The translations under genes and the position numbers were made by a program. Of a DNA stretch of 64,000 nt, positions 8,698 to 18,080 are shown piece after piece; the first letter of the stretch is position 1; each line of letters opens with the position of its first letter. The notes below the pieces were generated by a model. That model saw only the letters and a program-made list of their open reading frames with translations. It was not told the origin of the DNA and searched no databases. The DNA comes from Hydrococcus rivularis NIES-593 (GTDB lineage Bacteria; Cyanobacteriota; Cyanobacteriia; Cyanobacteriales; Microcystaceae): contig NZ_MRCB01000020.1 in NCBI RefSeq assembly GCF_001904635.1, positions 21,076 through 85,075 on the forward strand, in the 5' to 3' direction.

Positions 8698-10482
8698 TCA
8701 ATTATTAATTGGAGATAGAGATTGCTCTGGCGAAACTACAGATGCGGTCGAGCGCCGACGGCGATAAGTTCTCGTTGGCGTAGGATCTGGCGTTTGCAGT
8801 AAGAAGACTACTAAAGGGCTGCTTTGCAGTTCTCGTCGGACGAGTCGTTGCAGGTTATTCTCAATTTCTTCTCGAAAAGCCGTCCAATCGACCTCGATTG
8901 CGTCTCCATTAGCGTTTTGGCTGAATTCGTTCCAACGCTCGCTTAAAATTCGCTCGATCGTCTTGGCGATGAGTTTTTGTAGGAGCGATCGCTCGACGGT
9001 CGTAACCACCCCCCGCAGATGAACTTCTGGCTGTGCCATGAGTTTGCCGTCCCAATCTATGGCAGCAGCTACTGTCACCACGCCATCTTCTGCCAACTGC
9101 TGTCGCTCTTGCATGATATTGTCGTGAACCACGCCGGCGCTATCGACCAGTTGCAGTCCGGAAGGCACTTGACCGACAATGGCAATGCGATCGGCTTCTA
9201 ACTCGACTATATCCCCGTTCCTGACAATGACTGTATTTTCTGCTGGAATGCCCATGCTATGAGCCATCTGGGCGTGTTTGACCAGCATTCGATGCTCTCC
9301 GTGGACTGGCATAAAGAACTTGGGTTTTGTCAGCGCCAGCATCAGTTTTTGTTCTTCTTGAGCGCCATGACCCGATACGTGAATGCCTTTGTCGCGTCCG
9401 TAAATGACATTGGCTCCCAGCATCATCAAGCGGTCGATCGTATTAACTACTGCAATCGTATTGCCTGGGATCGGATTGGCAGAAAAGACTACCGTATCTC
9501 CCTGACGGATTTTGATTTGGGGATGTTCCCCTTTGGAGATGCGCGTCATTGCCGCTAAAGGTTCTCCTTGAGATCCCGTTGTCAGAATCAGGACTTTCTC
9601 GTCGGGCAAGTTGCGAACCGTTTTTAGGGGTTCAAAGATATCGTCGGGACATTTAATATAGCCCAAATTGCGAGCATGGGCAATCACGTTAAGCATCGAT
9701 CGTCCGACGACTGCCACTTTGCGATTGTGTTTCTGCGCCAGTTGGAGAATGATGTTGATGCGATGAACCGAAGAAGCAAAGGTCGTAATCATCAACCGTC
9801 CGGGTGCTTGGGCGAAGACGCGATCGAGATTGGGATAAACAGATCGCTCTGAGGGGGTATTGCCCGGTACTTCGGCGTTAGTCGAATCGCTCAGGAGGCA
9901 TAATACGCCTTTTTCTCCGTGTTCGGCTAATTTTTGCAGGTCGAAAAACTCGCCATCGACAGGGGTATGGTCGATCTTAAAATCTCCCGTATGAATGATG
10001 ACTCCGATAGGCGTATGAATGGCGACGCTAAAGCTATCGGCGATCGAGTGGGTGTTGCGGATAAATTCTACAACAAACGAGCGTCCGACTCTTACTATTT
10101 CGCGAGGTCGAACGGTTTTCAGCGTCGTGCGATTGGCTACCCCTGCCTCTTTTAATTTGTCCTGCAACAAAGCCATGGCTAGGCGAGGACCATAGATAAT
10201 TGGAATGTCAAATTGCTTGAGATGATAGGCAATTCCACCAATGTGATCTTCATGCCCATGAGTGACAATCATCCCTTTAATTTTGTGGCGATTTTCTCTC
10301 AGGTAGGTCATGTCGGGCAGAACGATATTAACCCCGTGCATATCCTCTGTCGGAAAGGCGATTCCTGCATCTAATAGCAGAATTTCGTCGTCATACTCAA
10401 ATATGCAGGTATTTTTTCCAATTTCGTGCAGTCCTCCGAGGGGGATAATTTTTAGATTAGGCTGGTTTCCGTTTTGATTCAT
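8698..10482 (-). CDS. rnj: Ribonuclease J
   Basis: RNase J is a metallo-beta-lactamase/beta-CASP ribonuclease with endo- and 5'-3' exonuclease activity in RNA turnover. The metal-binding HxHxDH motif is at residues 75-80 (THGHEDHIGG). Later family blocks are HTGDFKID, LLSDSTNAE, TTFASSVHRI, the beta-CASP GSQGEP and the C-terminal MPVHGEHRML. The extra C-terminal domain ends in a basic TRTYRRRRS tail. I start it at ATG 10482 because AAGGAGG lies just upstream. The longer reading frame to 10536 has no ribosome binding site. The order asd-dapA-rnj is common in cyanobacteria and fits an operon. Confidence 0.95.
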   Translation of the reverse strand: MNQNGNQPNLKIIPLGGLHEIGKNTCIFEYDDEILLLDAGIAFPTEDMHGVNIVLPDMTYLRENRHKIKGMIVTHGHEDHIGGIAYHLKQFDIPIIYGPRLAMALLQDKLKEAGVANRTTLKTVRPREIVRVGRSFVVEFIRNTHSIADSFSVAIHTPIGVIIHTGDFKIDHTPVDGEFFDLQKLAEHGEKGVLCLLSDSTNAEVPGNTPSERSVYPNLDRVFAQAPGRLMITTFASSVHRINIILQLAQKHNRKVAVVGRSMLNVIAHARNLGYIKCPDDIFEPLKTVRNLPDEKVLILTTGSQGEPLAAMTRISKGEHPQIKIRQGDTVVFSANPIPGNTIAVVNTIDRLMMLGANVIYGRDKGIHVSGHGAQEEQKLMLALTKPKFFMPVHGEHRMLVKHAQMAHSMGIPAENTVIVRNGDIVELEADRIAIVGQVPSGLQLVDSAGVVHDNIMQERQQLAEDGVVTVAAAIDWDGKLMAQPEVHLRGVVTTVERSLLQKLIAKTIERILSERWNEFSQNANGDAIEVDWTAFREEIENNLQRLVRRELQSSPLVVFLLQTPDPTPTRTYRRRRSTASVVSPEQSLSPINN

Positions 10483-10702
10483 TTTCCTCCTTAATGGTTT
10501 ACCAAGATTGAGTTTTAAAATGGAGCTTTTTGTCAATAATTTTTGTTAAATATTTTTTAAATTAATTTAGATAAATTATAAACATCAAAATAAAAAAAAT
10601 CCAATTACTTTTATAAAAACAACTTCTATTTTTATTTATAGAATTGTTTTATATCTAAGTATTTTCTCAGAAAAATCGAGAAAAGATTTTAAGAAATTAG
10701 AC

Positions 10703-11593
10703 TTAGCTTAGAGACAAACTCTGTAAAACACTTTCTAAATTTTGTTTTAAATTAGGTGAGATTTCGCAAAGCGGCAGTCGCAGTCCTCCAACTTGCCAGC
10801 CTTTTAAGTTTAACGCGGCTTTGATGGGAATGGGATTAGTCGTACAAAAAAGCACTTTAAATAAAGGAAAGAGCTGGATGTTAATCTCTTTTGCCAGCGT
10901 TGCATTGCCCGTTTCAAACGCTTGTATCATCTTTTGCAGTTGCTCGCCTACCAAATGGCTTGCCACGCTGACTACGCCGACTCCTCCTACGGTGAGTAGG
11001 GGAAGGGTGAGAAAATCATCGCCTGAGTAAATAGCAAATGAGGGAGGGGTTAGGCGATGAATCTGACAGGCTTGCTCTAGATTCCCGCTTGCTTCTTTGA
11101 CAGCGACAATATTCTCTATCTCTGCCAATTTAGCGATTGTCTCTGGCAAAAGATTTTGTCCCGTGCGACCCGGAATATTGTAGAGCATCAAAGGTAGGTC
11201 GGGGCAAGCCCGCGCGATCGCCCGAAAATGCTCGTATAATCCTTCTTGGGGAGGCTTATTGTAGTATGGTACGACCTGCAAGGAACCGTCTAACCCCAAG
11301 TCAGCTGCTTTTTTAGTGGCTTCAATTGCTTCCTTGGTCGAGTTCGATCCCGTTCCGGCAATGATTTTTGCCCTGCCGCCAACGGCTTTTTTGACGACTT
11401 GAAAGAGTTGATATTCTTCCTCCCATGTCAGCGTTGGCGATTCGCCAGTCGTCCCGCAGACGACCAATCCGTCACTGCCATGAGTCGCTAAATAATCGGC
11501 TAATCTTTCGGCGACTTCATAATTGACATTGCCCCGTTCGTCAAAAGGAGTCACCATCGCGGTGATTACTCGTCCAAAGTTGCGATCGTTCAT
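10703..11593 (-). CDS. dapA: 4-hydroxy-tetrahydrodipicolinate synthase
   Basis: DapA condenses pyruvate with aspartate semialdehyde, the first committed step of lysine and diaminopimelate synthesis. It is a TIM barrel of about 296 residues. Visible motifs are [12 protein letters not shown], the substrate loop GTTGESPTL, the tyrosine of [16 protein letters not shown], the Schiff-base lysine in [10 protein letters not shown], and [10 protein letters not shown]. The ATG at 11593 is used; a TTG at 11629 would add 12 residues and bring the gene close to asd. It lies immediately downstream of asd, its substrate-producing partner. A 220-base AT-rich spacer separates it from rnj. Confidence 0.95.
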   Translation of the reverse strand: MNDRNFGRVITAMVTPFDERGNVNYEVAERLADYLATHGSDGLVVCGTTGESPTLTWEEEYQLFQVVKKAVGGRAKIIAGTGSNSTKEAIEATKKAADLGLDGSLQVVPYYNKPPQEGLYEHFRAIARACPDLPLMLYNIPGRTGQNLLPETIAKLAEIENIVAVKEASGNLEQACQIHRLTPPSFAIYSGDDFLTLPLLTVGGVGVVSVASHLVGEQLQKMIQAFETGNATLAKEINIQLFPLFKVLFCTTNPIPIKAALNLKGWQVGGLRLPLCEISPNLKQNLESVLQSLSLS

Positions 11594-11641
11594 TCGATTT
11601 TGAATTTTGGTTTGATTAATAGTAGTCAATAGACTTTCTGG

Positions 11642-12685
11642 CTAAACAGAAACTGCTGAAGTCGATGATTTGAGAAGATTTTTTTCGATCAATAATTCGG
11701 CAATCTGCACCGCATTTAAGGCTGCTCCTTTGCGAATTTGATCGCCGCAGAGCCACAATTCCAACCCGCAAGGGTGAGATAAATCTTGACGAATTCGACC
11801 CACGAACACTTCATCTTTGCCCGTTGCATCAATCGGCATGGGAAAATAATTTGCCTGCCACTCTTCGACCAGTTTCACCCCCGGTGCCGAAGCGAGAATT
11901 TCTCTGGCTTGCTGTGGCGCAAAGGGACGACTAAATTCTAGATTAACCGCTTCTGAGTGGGCGCGGAGTACGGGAACCCGAACGCAAGTTGCCGTAATTG
12001 ACAACTGAGGGGCATTGAAAATCTTGCGAGTTTCCCGAATCATTTTCATCTCTTCCTCGCAATAACCTTCTTCGTTTAGGGGAGAATTGTGAGGAAATAA
12101 ATTAAATGCTAAGGGATAGGGAAAGGCTTGCGTAGAGGGAGTCTGGTTTTCTAGAATCGCTTTTGCTTGGGCTTTTAACTCTTCCATCGCCCTCGCACCC
12201 GCACCGCTAGCCGATTGGTAGGTAGACACTACGATACGTTTGATTGGCTGGACTTGGTGGAGGGGAAATATTGCCATTCCCATTAAGATTGTCGTACAGT
12301 TGGGATTGGCAATGATGCCTTGATGCTGGGCGGCAGCTTCTGGGTTGATTTCAGGAACGATTAAGGGCACCTGGGAATCCATGCGAAAAGCACTGGAGTT
12401 ATCAATAATTACTGCCCCTGATTCAACAATCGTTTTTGCCCAAGCCTTGGAGGTGGAAGCGCCCGCAGAGGCTAACACGATATCCACGCCTTGGAAAGAA
12501 TCCTCGCTCACTGCCTCGACGGGAAGATTTTCTCCCCTAAACGGTAGAGTTGTTCCCGCCGAACGAGGCGAAGCGAGAAGTTTTAGGTTAGCAACTGGAA
12601 ACTGACGACTTTCTAGAAGTTCGAGTAATTCTGTACCAACTGCTCCCGTTGCGCCAAGAATGGCGACATTGACTCTGTGTGACAA
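11642..12685 (-). CDS. asd: Aspartate-semialdehyde dehydrogenase
   Basis: Asd reduces aspartyl phosphate to aspartate semialdehyde, feeding the lysine, threonine and methionine branches. The NADP fold starts VAILGATGAVGTELL. The catalytic cysteine is in NPNCTT, followed by STYQSASGAG, the substrate-binding CVRVPVLRAHSE and RKGAALNAVQIAE. The start I prefer is TTG at 12685, which has GGAGG seven bases upstream. The ATG at 12715 would add ten residues that the family normally lacks. It is the first gene of the asd-dapA operon and divergent from tig. Confidence 0.94.
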   Translation of the reverse strand: MSHRVNVAILGATGAVGTELLELLESRQFPVANLKLLASPRSAGTTLPFRGENLPVEAVSEDSFQGVDIVLASAGASTSKAWAKTIVESGAVIIDNSSAFRMDSQVPLIVPEINPEAAAQHQGIIANPNCTTILMGMAIFPLHQVQPIKRIVVSTYQSASGAGARAMEELKAQAKAILENQTPSTQAFPYPLAFNLFPHNSPLNEEGYCEEEMKMIRETRKIFNAPQLSITATCVRVPVLRAHSEAVNLEFSRPFAPQQAREILASAPGVKLVEEWQANYFPMPIDATGKDEVFVGRIRQDLSHPCGLELWLCGDQIRKGAALNAVQIAELLIEKNLLKSSTSAVSV

Positions 12686-13134
12686 ATTTTTTCCTCCACT
12701 TGTTAGCAATCGCATCTCTTGTAGCTGGTTTTTAATGCTTTAATTTTCTTCAATCTCTAGAGAGAGTCTTTCTTAAAAAACTTTAGTTAATTTTTTTTAA
12801 GTCGAGGTTGCTTGAGATGGCTGTTTTCATTTTGCCTCAAAGTTTCTCTCTTCTTGCCAACCGATCTTCGCCATCTTAACAATCTAGAAAACTTTAATCT
12901 AGCCACAATGAGATATCTTTGAGTGTACTATTATCAAATAGGTGAAAGAGCGACACAAGAAATTCCACAGGCAAGGCTAAACGCCAACGCGACTCTCTTT
13001 GCCTTGTTTGATGGATAGTTGCTTCACTTAGGATATCACGAGCGGTGTCTGTTTATTTAATCGTTAACGCGATCGCCGCTCGTCAATTCCGAATCCGAAA
13101 CAGTTATTGTAGTTGTCTAAATTTAGGAACGTCG
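12686..13134. promoter_or_regulatory. Divergent spacer between asd and tig
   Basis: About 450 bases with no convincing gene. The region must hold the promoters of the asd operon (minus) and tig (plus). A small stem can be drawn from AGGCAA near 12970 and TTGCCT near 13000. No binding site for a known regulator stands out. Confidence 0.4.
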
Positions 13135-14520
13135 ATGAAAGTAACCCAGGAAAAACTTCCTGACAGTCAAATTGGCTTGGAAATCGAAATTTCGGCTGAA
13201 ACCTCGAAAAATACCTACGAAAAAGTGATACAAAACCTAGCTCGCTCCTCGAACATTCCTGGGTTTCGCAAGGGAAAAGTTCCTCGTCAAGTGCTGCTGC
13301 AAAGAATCGGCTCGAAGCAAATCAAGGCAGCAGCCTTGGAAGAGATCGTTCAAAAAGCCTTAGAAGAAGCCATAAAGCAAGAATCGATCGAATCGCTAGG
13401 AAATTACAAATTACGCTCCAATTTTGACGAATTAATTCAAAAATACGAACCAGGACAGCCATTAACTTTTTCTGCCTCCGTTGACGTGCCGCCAACGGTA
13501 GAACTGGGACAATATCAAGGTCTGACAGTGAAAGCAGAGGAGAGCGTTTACGATCCCAAAGAAGTCGAGGATTGGCTAGAACAACGTCGCGTCCAGCAAG
13601 CGACTTTAGTTCCCGTCGAAGAACGTGGGGCACAAATGGGAGACGTGGCAATTGTTGACTATCAAGGGCTCACAGTTACGGAGTCAGGAGAAGCAGGCGA
13701 ACCCATTCCAGGCGTTCAAGGGACGGATTTAAAAGTCGAAATGGAACGAGGACGCTTCATCGGGGGAATGGTCGAAGGAATTGTCGGCATGAAGCCGGAA
13801 GAAACCAAGGAAATTTCCGTAACTTTCCCAGAAGATTATCCGCGAGAAGATTTAGCCGGAAAAGCGGTCATCTTTAGCATTACCCTCAAAGAACTCAAAG
13901 CAAAAGAACTGCCAGAGTTAGACGATGACTTTGCCCAAGAGGTAAGCGAATTCGAGACGATGGCACAGCTAAGGGAATCTCTGGAAAAACAATATCGAGA
14001 AAAAGCCGAACAAGAAACGAAAAACAGCATTCGTTCGGCAATTATAGCAGAATTGCTCAAAAACTGCGCGGTCGATCTGCCGGATACGATGATTCAGGAA
14101 GAAGTCAACGCGATTCTGACTCAGACGGCAATGCAGATGCAGCAGCTTGGCGTTGATATCAAGCAGCTATTCAATGCACAGAGCATTCCTCGGATGCGGG
14201 AAAATTCTCGTCCCGAAGCCATAGAGCGCCTCAAACAAACCCTAATCCTCAAAGAAATTGCCAAAGCCGAATCGATCGAACCGGAAGCAGAAGCAGTAGA
14301 AGCCAAGATTAAAGAACTCAGAGAAAAATTTAGCGATCGCGAAATTGATTTAGAACGCTTGCGAGACATGGTGCAAGAAGACTTGCTCGCCGAAAAAACC
14401 CTCGATTGGCTTGAAGAAAAAACAACAGTAGAATTAGTTCCCAAAGGAACGCTTGAAGAAGAAGCAAAATCCGAAGAAGAGGAAACCGAAGCAGCCTCAA
14501 CCCAGACAGAAGAAGAATAA
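13135..14520 (+). CDS. tig: Trigger factor
   Basis: Trigger factor is the ribosome-associated chaperone and prolyl isomerase met first by nascent chains. The N-terminal ribosome-binding domain has the tail signature IPGFRKGKVPRQVL. The FKBP-type PPIase domain (about residues 150-240) includes GDVAIVDYQG and FPEDYP. A long alpha-helical C-terminal domain follows and ends in a Glu-rich tail. The product is 461 residues from ATG 13135, preceded by AGGA. A longer in-frame reading from 13045 lacks family similarity. Linkage to clpP-clpX downstream is the usual cyanobacterial arrangement. Confidence 0.96.
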   Translation: MKVTQEKLPDSQIGLEIEISAETSKNTYEKVIQNLARSSNIPGFRKGKVPRQVLLQRIGSKQIKAAALEEIVQKALEEAIKQESIESLGNYKLRSNFDELIQKYEPGQPLTFSASVDVPPTVELGQYQGLTVKAEESVYDPKEVEDWLEQRRVQQATLVPVEERGAQMGDVAIVDYQGLTVTESGEAGEPIPGVQGTDLKVEMERGRFIGGMVEGIVGMKPEETKEISVTFPEDYPREDLAGKAVIFSITLKELKAKELPELDDDFAQEVSEFETMAQLRESLEKQYREKAEQETKNSIRSAIIAELLKNCAVDLPDTMIQEEVNAILTQTAMQMQQLGVDIKQLFNAQSIPRMRENSRPEAIERLKQTLILKEIAKAESIEPEAEAVEAKIKELREKFSDREIDLERLRDMVQEDLLAEKTLDWLEEKTTVELVPKGTLEEEAKSEEEETEAASTQTEEE

Positions 14521-14536
14521 AATAAAGGGAATCGAA

Positions 14537-14667
14537 ATGAAGGATAGCAAAGATGGATCGGTTAGGAGTAGAGAATGGCGCTCAAAGGGCAGGCGCAAGG
14601 GAATTCCTTCCCGCCTGAGCGCCTACGCGACTTCTTTGGGTTCGTACATCTTCCCTATCTCCTTCAT
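14537..14667. other. Nested inverted repeat in the tig-clpP spacer
   Basis: Outer arms 14537-14555 (ATGAAGGATAG then AAGATG) and 14647-14667 (CATCTT then CTATCTCCTTCAT) can pair with small bulges. Inside them GGCGCTCA at 14577-14584 pairs perfectly with TGAGCGCC at 14616-14623, and the centre holds GGAATTCC. The 300-base spacer (14521-14823) otherwise shows no gene I believe. The element could be a folded RNA leader or processing site for clpP, or a small mobile-repeat remnant. Confidence 0.5.
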
Positions 14668-14823
14668 CCTTTGCGGTTGTACCCAATTCGCGATCGCTTA
14701 AGGCATAATGTTGTCAGAAGGTAAATTGGTTGGTTTGGTCTTCTTATCTAAAAAACAGAAGCACTAAGTCAATCACCTTTAGTTAAGATATAAATTTTTG
14801 CTTCGAGCTTAGCTCCTAGGTTT

Positions 14824-15525
14824 ATGGTTCAATCGCGATCGCGCCAATCTTCAATCACCAGCTATTGTTCTTGGGATATCTACTCTCAAAGTCCCAACGA
14901 CGTTGAAAACGTTATTCCTATGGTCGTGGAACAATCTGGGTTGGGAGAAAGAGCCTTTGATATCTACTCGCGACTGCTCAGAGAGCGGATTGTTTTTCTG
15001 GGAACCCCGATTGACGACAAAGTTGCCGATTCGATCGTGGCACAATTGTTATATTTAGATGCCGAAGACCCAGAAAAAGACATTCAGCTATACATCAACT
15101 CTCCTGGAGGGTCGGTGTATGCAGGCTTCGCTATCTACGATGCCATGCAGCAAGTTCGCCCGGATGTCGTCACCATCTGTTTCGGATTAGCTGCTAGCAT
15201 GGGCGCGTTTTTGCTATCGGGCGGTGCCAAAGGAAAGCGCATGGCTTTGCCGAGTGCGAGGTTGATGATCCATCAGCCTATCGGCGGTGCCCAAGGACAA
15301 GCCGTAGAAATCGAAATTCAGGCTAGAGAAATCCTCTACATGAAACAAAGGCTAAACGAACTTCTTGCTATCCACACAGGTCAGCCATACGAGAAAATTG
15401 CTACCGATACCGAACGCGATTTCTACATGTCCGCTCAAGAAGCCCAAGAATACGGACTGATCGACCGCGTGATCTCTCGCCCAACCCTTTCCGATCCAAC
15501 CATTCCCGTTACATCACTAAAATGA
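14824..15525 (+). CDS. clpP: ATP-dependent Clp protease proteolytic subunit
   Basis: ClpP is the serine peptidase barrel that degrades substrates unfolded by ClpX or ClpC. Visible are [22 protein letters not shown], the catalytic serine in [11 protein letters not shown], the catalytic histidine in [14 protein letters not shown], and an Asp in the DTERDFYM block. The sequence up to [14 protein letters not shown] is longer than in most ClpP, so part of the first 32 residues may be a propeptide or the start may be the ATG at about 14920. The stop codon overlaps the clpX start by 4 bases (ATGA), so translation is probably coupled. Confidence 0.95.
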   Translation: MVQSRSRQSSITSYCSWDIYSQSPNDVENVIPMVVEQSGLGERAFDIYSRLLRERIVFLGTPIDDKVADSIVAQLLYLDAEDPEKDIQLYINSPGGSVYAGFAIYDAMQQVRPDVVTICFGLAASMGAFLLSGGAKGKRMALPSARLMIHQPIGGAQGQAVEIEIQAREILYMKQRLNELLAIHTGQPYEKIATDTERDFYMSAQEAQEYGLIDRVISRPTLSDPTIPVTSLK

Positions 15526-16865
15526 ATATGTCTAAATACGACTCCCATTTAAAATGTTCGTTCTGCGGAAAATCCCAAGAACAGGTGCGCAAACTCATTG
15601 CCGGACCGGGAGTCTACATCTGCGACGAATGCGTTGAGTTATGTAACGAAATTTTAGACGAGGAACTGATGGACGCTTCCAACTCGGTTTCCTCGTCCGT
15701 GTCTCGGTCGGAGGAAAATCATGCCAAGCGACGCGCCAATCGAGAGCGCCTCAGCTTCGATCGCATTCCCAAACCGAGAGAAATCAAAAAATACCTAGAC
15801 GAATACGTCATCGGGCAAGACGACGCCAAAAAAATTCTCTCGGTCGCCGTTTACAATCATTACAAGCGTCTCAGCGTCTCTCAAGCCAGAAAAAGCGGCA
15901 TTATAGACGACCCCGTAGAGCTACAAAAATCGAATATTCTGCTCATCGGACCGACAGGTTCGGGCAAAACTTTACTCGCGCAAACGCTGGCGAAAATTCT
16001 CGACGTTCCCTTTGCGGTTGCAGATGCCACTACCCTCACCGAAGCGGGATACGTGGGAGAAGATGTAGAAAATATTCTACTGCGTCTGCTACAGGTAGCA
16101 GATTTAGATGTAGAAGAAGCGCAACGGGGAATTATCTACATCGACGAAATCGATAAAATTGCCCGCAAAAGCGAAAATCCCTCAATCACTCGCGACGTAT
16201 CTGGAGAAGGCGTACAGCAAGCACTCCTAAAAATGCTGGAGGGAACGGTTGCTAACGTGCCGCCCCAGGGAGGACGGAAACATCCCTATCAAGACTGCAT
16301 CCAAATCGATACTAGCAATATTCTCTTCATCTGCGGCGGTGCTTTTGTCGGACTCGACAAAATGGTCGAACAGCGACTGGGCAAAAAGTCGATGGGCTTC
16401 GTGCGTCCGGGAGAAGGGACTTCTAAAGAGAAAAGAACGGCGGATTTACTCAAACAACTCGAACCGGACGACCTAGTTAAGTATGGCATGATCCCCGAAT
16501 TTGTCGGTCGCATTCCAGTCATGGCATCTCTCGATCCCCTCGATGAAGAAACCTTGGTCGCCATTTTGACTCAACCTCGCAACGCCCTCGTCAAGCAGTA
16601 TCAAAAACTCTTGAAGATGGACAACGTGCAACTAGAGTTTAGACATGATGCAGTGAGGGCGATCGCGCAGGAAGCTTATCGTCGCAAAACTGGCGCTAGA
16701 GCTTTGCGGGGAATCGTCGAAGAACTAATGCTGGACGTAATGTACGAACTGCCATCCCGCAAGGATGTCCAACGCTGTTTGATTACGCGGGAGATGGTGG
16801 AGAAGCGCTCTACCGCAGAGCTGCTGATGCATCCTTCTTCCCTGCCAACGCCGGAATCGGCTTAA
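15522..16865 (+). CDS. clpX: ATP-dependent Clp protease ATP-binding subunit ClpX
   Basis: ClpX is the AAA+ unfoldase partner of ClpP. The N-terminal C4 zinc-binding domain has KCSFCG and ICDECVELC. The AAA+ core has Walker A GPTGSGKT, Walker [12 protein letters not shown], the pore loop around [10 protein letters not shown], the ClpP-binding loop region and a sensor 2 RTGARALR-type helix ([13 protein letters not shown]). The 447-residue length is normal. It overlaps clpP by 4 bases upstream and, at its 3' end, the convergent metK by 4 bases (16862-16865), leaving no room for a terminator between them. Confidence 0.97.
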   Translation: MNMSKYDSHLKCSFCGKSQEQVRKLIAGPGVYICDECVELCNEILDEELMDASNSVSSSVSRSEENHAKRRANRERLSFDRIPKPREIKKYLDEYVIGQDDAKKILSVAVYNHYKRLSVSQARKSGIIDDPVELQKSNILLIGPTGSGKTLLAQTLAKILDVPFAVADATTLTEAGYVGEDVENILLRLLQVADLDVEEAQRGIIYIDEIDKIARKSENPSITRDVSGEGVQQALLKMLEGTVANVPPQGGRKHPYQDCIQIDTSNILFICGGAFVGLDKMVEQRLGKKSMGFVRPGEGTSKEKRTADLLKQLEPDDLVKYGMIPEFVGRIPVMASLDPLDEETLVAILTQPRNALVKQYQKLLKMDNVQLEFRHDAVRAIAQEAYRRKTGARALRGIVEELMLDVMYELPSRKDVQRCLITREMVEKRSTAELLMHPSSLPTPESA

Positions 16866-18046
16866 AAAACAGTCGCCTTATCCGTTTTCTCCCAGGGCAG
16901 TTCGATATCCGTCCTGCCTACATGACCGTAGGCTGCTAATTTTCTATAGAACGTGCCTTTATGGAGCGAGGGCAAGTATCTCAAATCGAACTGCTTAATG
17001 ATTCCTGCCAAACGGAAATCAAAATGCTTCTCAAGCAGGATTGCGATTTCTTCCTCGGAAACTTTTCCGGTGCCAAACGTTTCCACCTGAATGCTGACAG
17101 GTCTTGCAAGTCCGATAGAATAACTAAGCTGTACTTCACATTCATCGGCCAGTCCTGCTGCTACCACATTTTTCGCAGCATAACGAGCGGCATAGGCTCC
17201 CACTCGATCGATTCTAACTGGGTCTTTGCCGCTCAAAGCCGAACCGCTATGCTGTGCGTACTCGCCATAGGTATCGATCGCGTTTTTTCTTCCCGTTAGC
17301 CCGGAATGAACGGCAGGTCCTCCTTTTACAAACGGTCCATCTGGGTTGACAAATATTCTAGTTTGTGCATCTGGTCTAATATCTTCATCTTCAAAGATGG
17401 GTTTGATGACCGTCTCGCGAATATCGTCCTGGAGTTGCTCGAAATCGGGTTTTGATTTTTTGGTTTGGCTGGCAATGACTGTAATGCTGTGAATTCTATA
17501 AGGTCTGCGATTTCTATATTCCACGCCAACTTGGGTTTTGCCGTCAGGGGTCAGATAGGAGAGTAGATTTTGCTTTCTCACCTCGCTGAGTTGTCTTGCC
17601 AGTTTGTGTGCCAGCCAAATCGGCAACGGCATCAACACGGGAGTTTGATTGCAAGCAAAACCAAATACCGTCGCTTGGTTTTTGACAGGAATTCGCTCTA
17701 TTTCTTCGTCAGAGAGATTTTTTTCGTCAAAAAATCGGTCTTGCTCTCGCTTTAATTCGGTAAGGCTGGTTAGAATGCTACAGGTTTTAGCATTAAAATC
17801 CTTTTGCGCGTAGCCAACCTGGTCGATAACTTGTCTGGCAACGTTGGGAAAATCTACATTGGCATTGGGTTCAAATCTAGCGGCTATGAAAACAATGCCC
17901 GTTGCTACAGCACATTCTGTAACGATCCTGGCATAGGGATCTTGCTGGAGAAAACGATCGACGATAGCATCGCTAATCTGGTCGCAAAGTTTATCGGGAT
18001 GTCCTTCGGTGACGGACTCAGATGTGAACATAAAGTCTTTTTTCAT
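16862..18046 (-). CDS. metK: Divergent S-adenosylmethionine synthetase
   Basis: MetK makes S-adenosylmethionine from methionine and ATP. The 394-residue protein keeps the three-domain layout: [13 protein letters not shown] at the start, [46 protein letters not shown] and PWEKTDKA at the end. Several positions usually invariant differ. The GAGDQG loop is PVKNQA, so Asp118 (E. coli numbering) is Asn123. GDCGLTGRK is VHSGLTGRK, so Asp238 is His247. The GEITT block is replaced by ARFEPN. His16, Asp18, Lys170, Arg253, Lys254, Lys274 and Asp280 remain. It may be a specialised or paralogous MetK; a second canonical copy elsewhere is likely but unseen. Confidence 0.85.
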   Translation of the reverse strand: MKKDFMFTSESVTEGHPDKLCDQISDAIVDRFLQQDPYARIVTECAVATGIVFIAARFEPNANVDFPNVARQVIDQVGYAQKDFNAKTCSILTSLTELKREQDRFFDEKNLSDEEIERIPVKNQATVFGFACNQTPVLMPLPIWLAHKLARQLSEVRKQNLLSYLTPDGKTQVGVEYRNRRPYRIHSITVIASQTKKSKPDFEQLQDDIRETVIKPIFEDEDIRPDAQTRIFVNPDGPFVKGGPAVHSGLTGRKNAIDTYGEYAQHSGSALSGKDPVRIDRVGAYAARYAAKNVVAAGLADECEVQLSYSIGLARPVSIQVETFGTGKVSEEEIAILLEKHFDFRLAGIIKQFDLRYLPSLHKGTFYRKLAAYGHVGRTDIELPWEKTDKATVF

Positions 18047-18080
18047 CGTTTTTCACCTCAATCGACGTAAGTTTGGATCG

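Noticed and set aside
14453..14701. 82-codon plus-strand frame overlapping the end of tig
   Set aside because: Its first part is an out-of-frame reading of the Glu/Lys-rich tig tail, and the rest lies on the inverted repeat. No ribosome binding site or family pattern.
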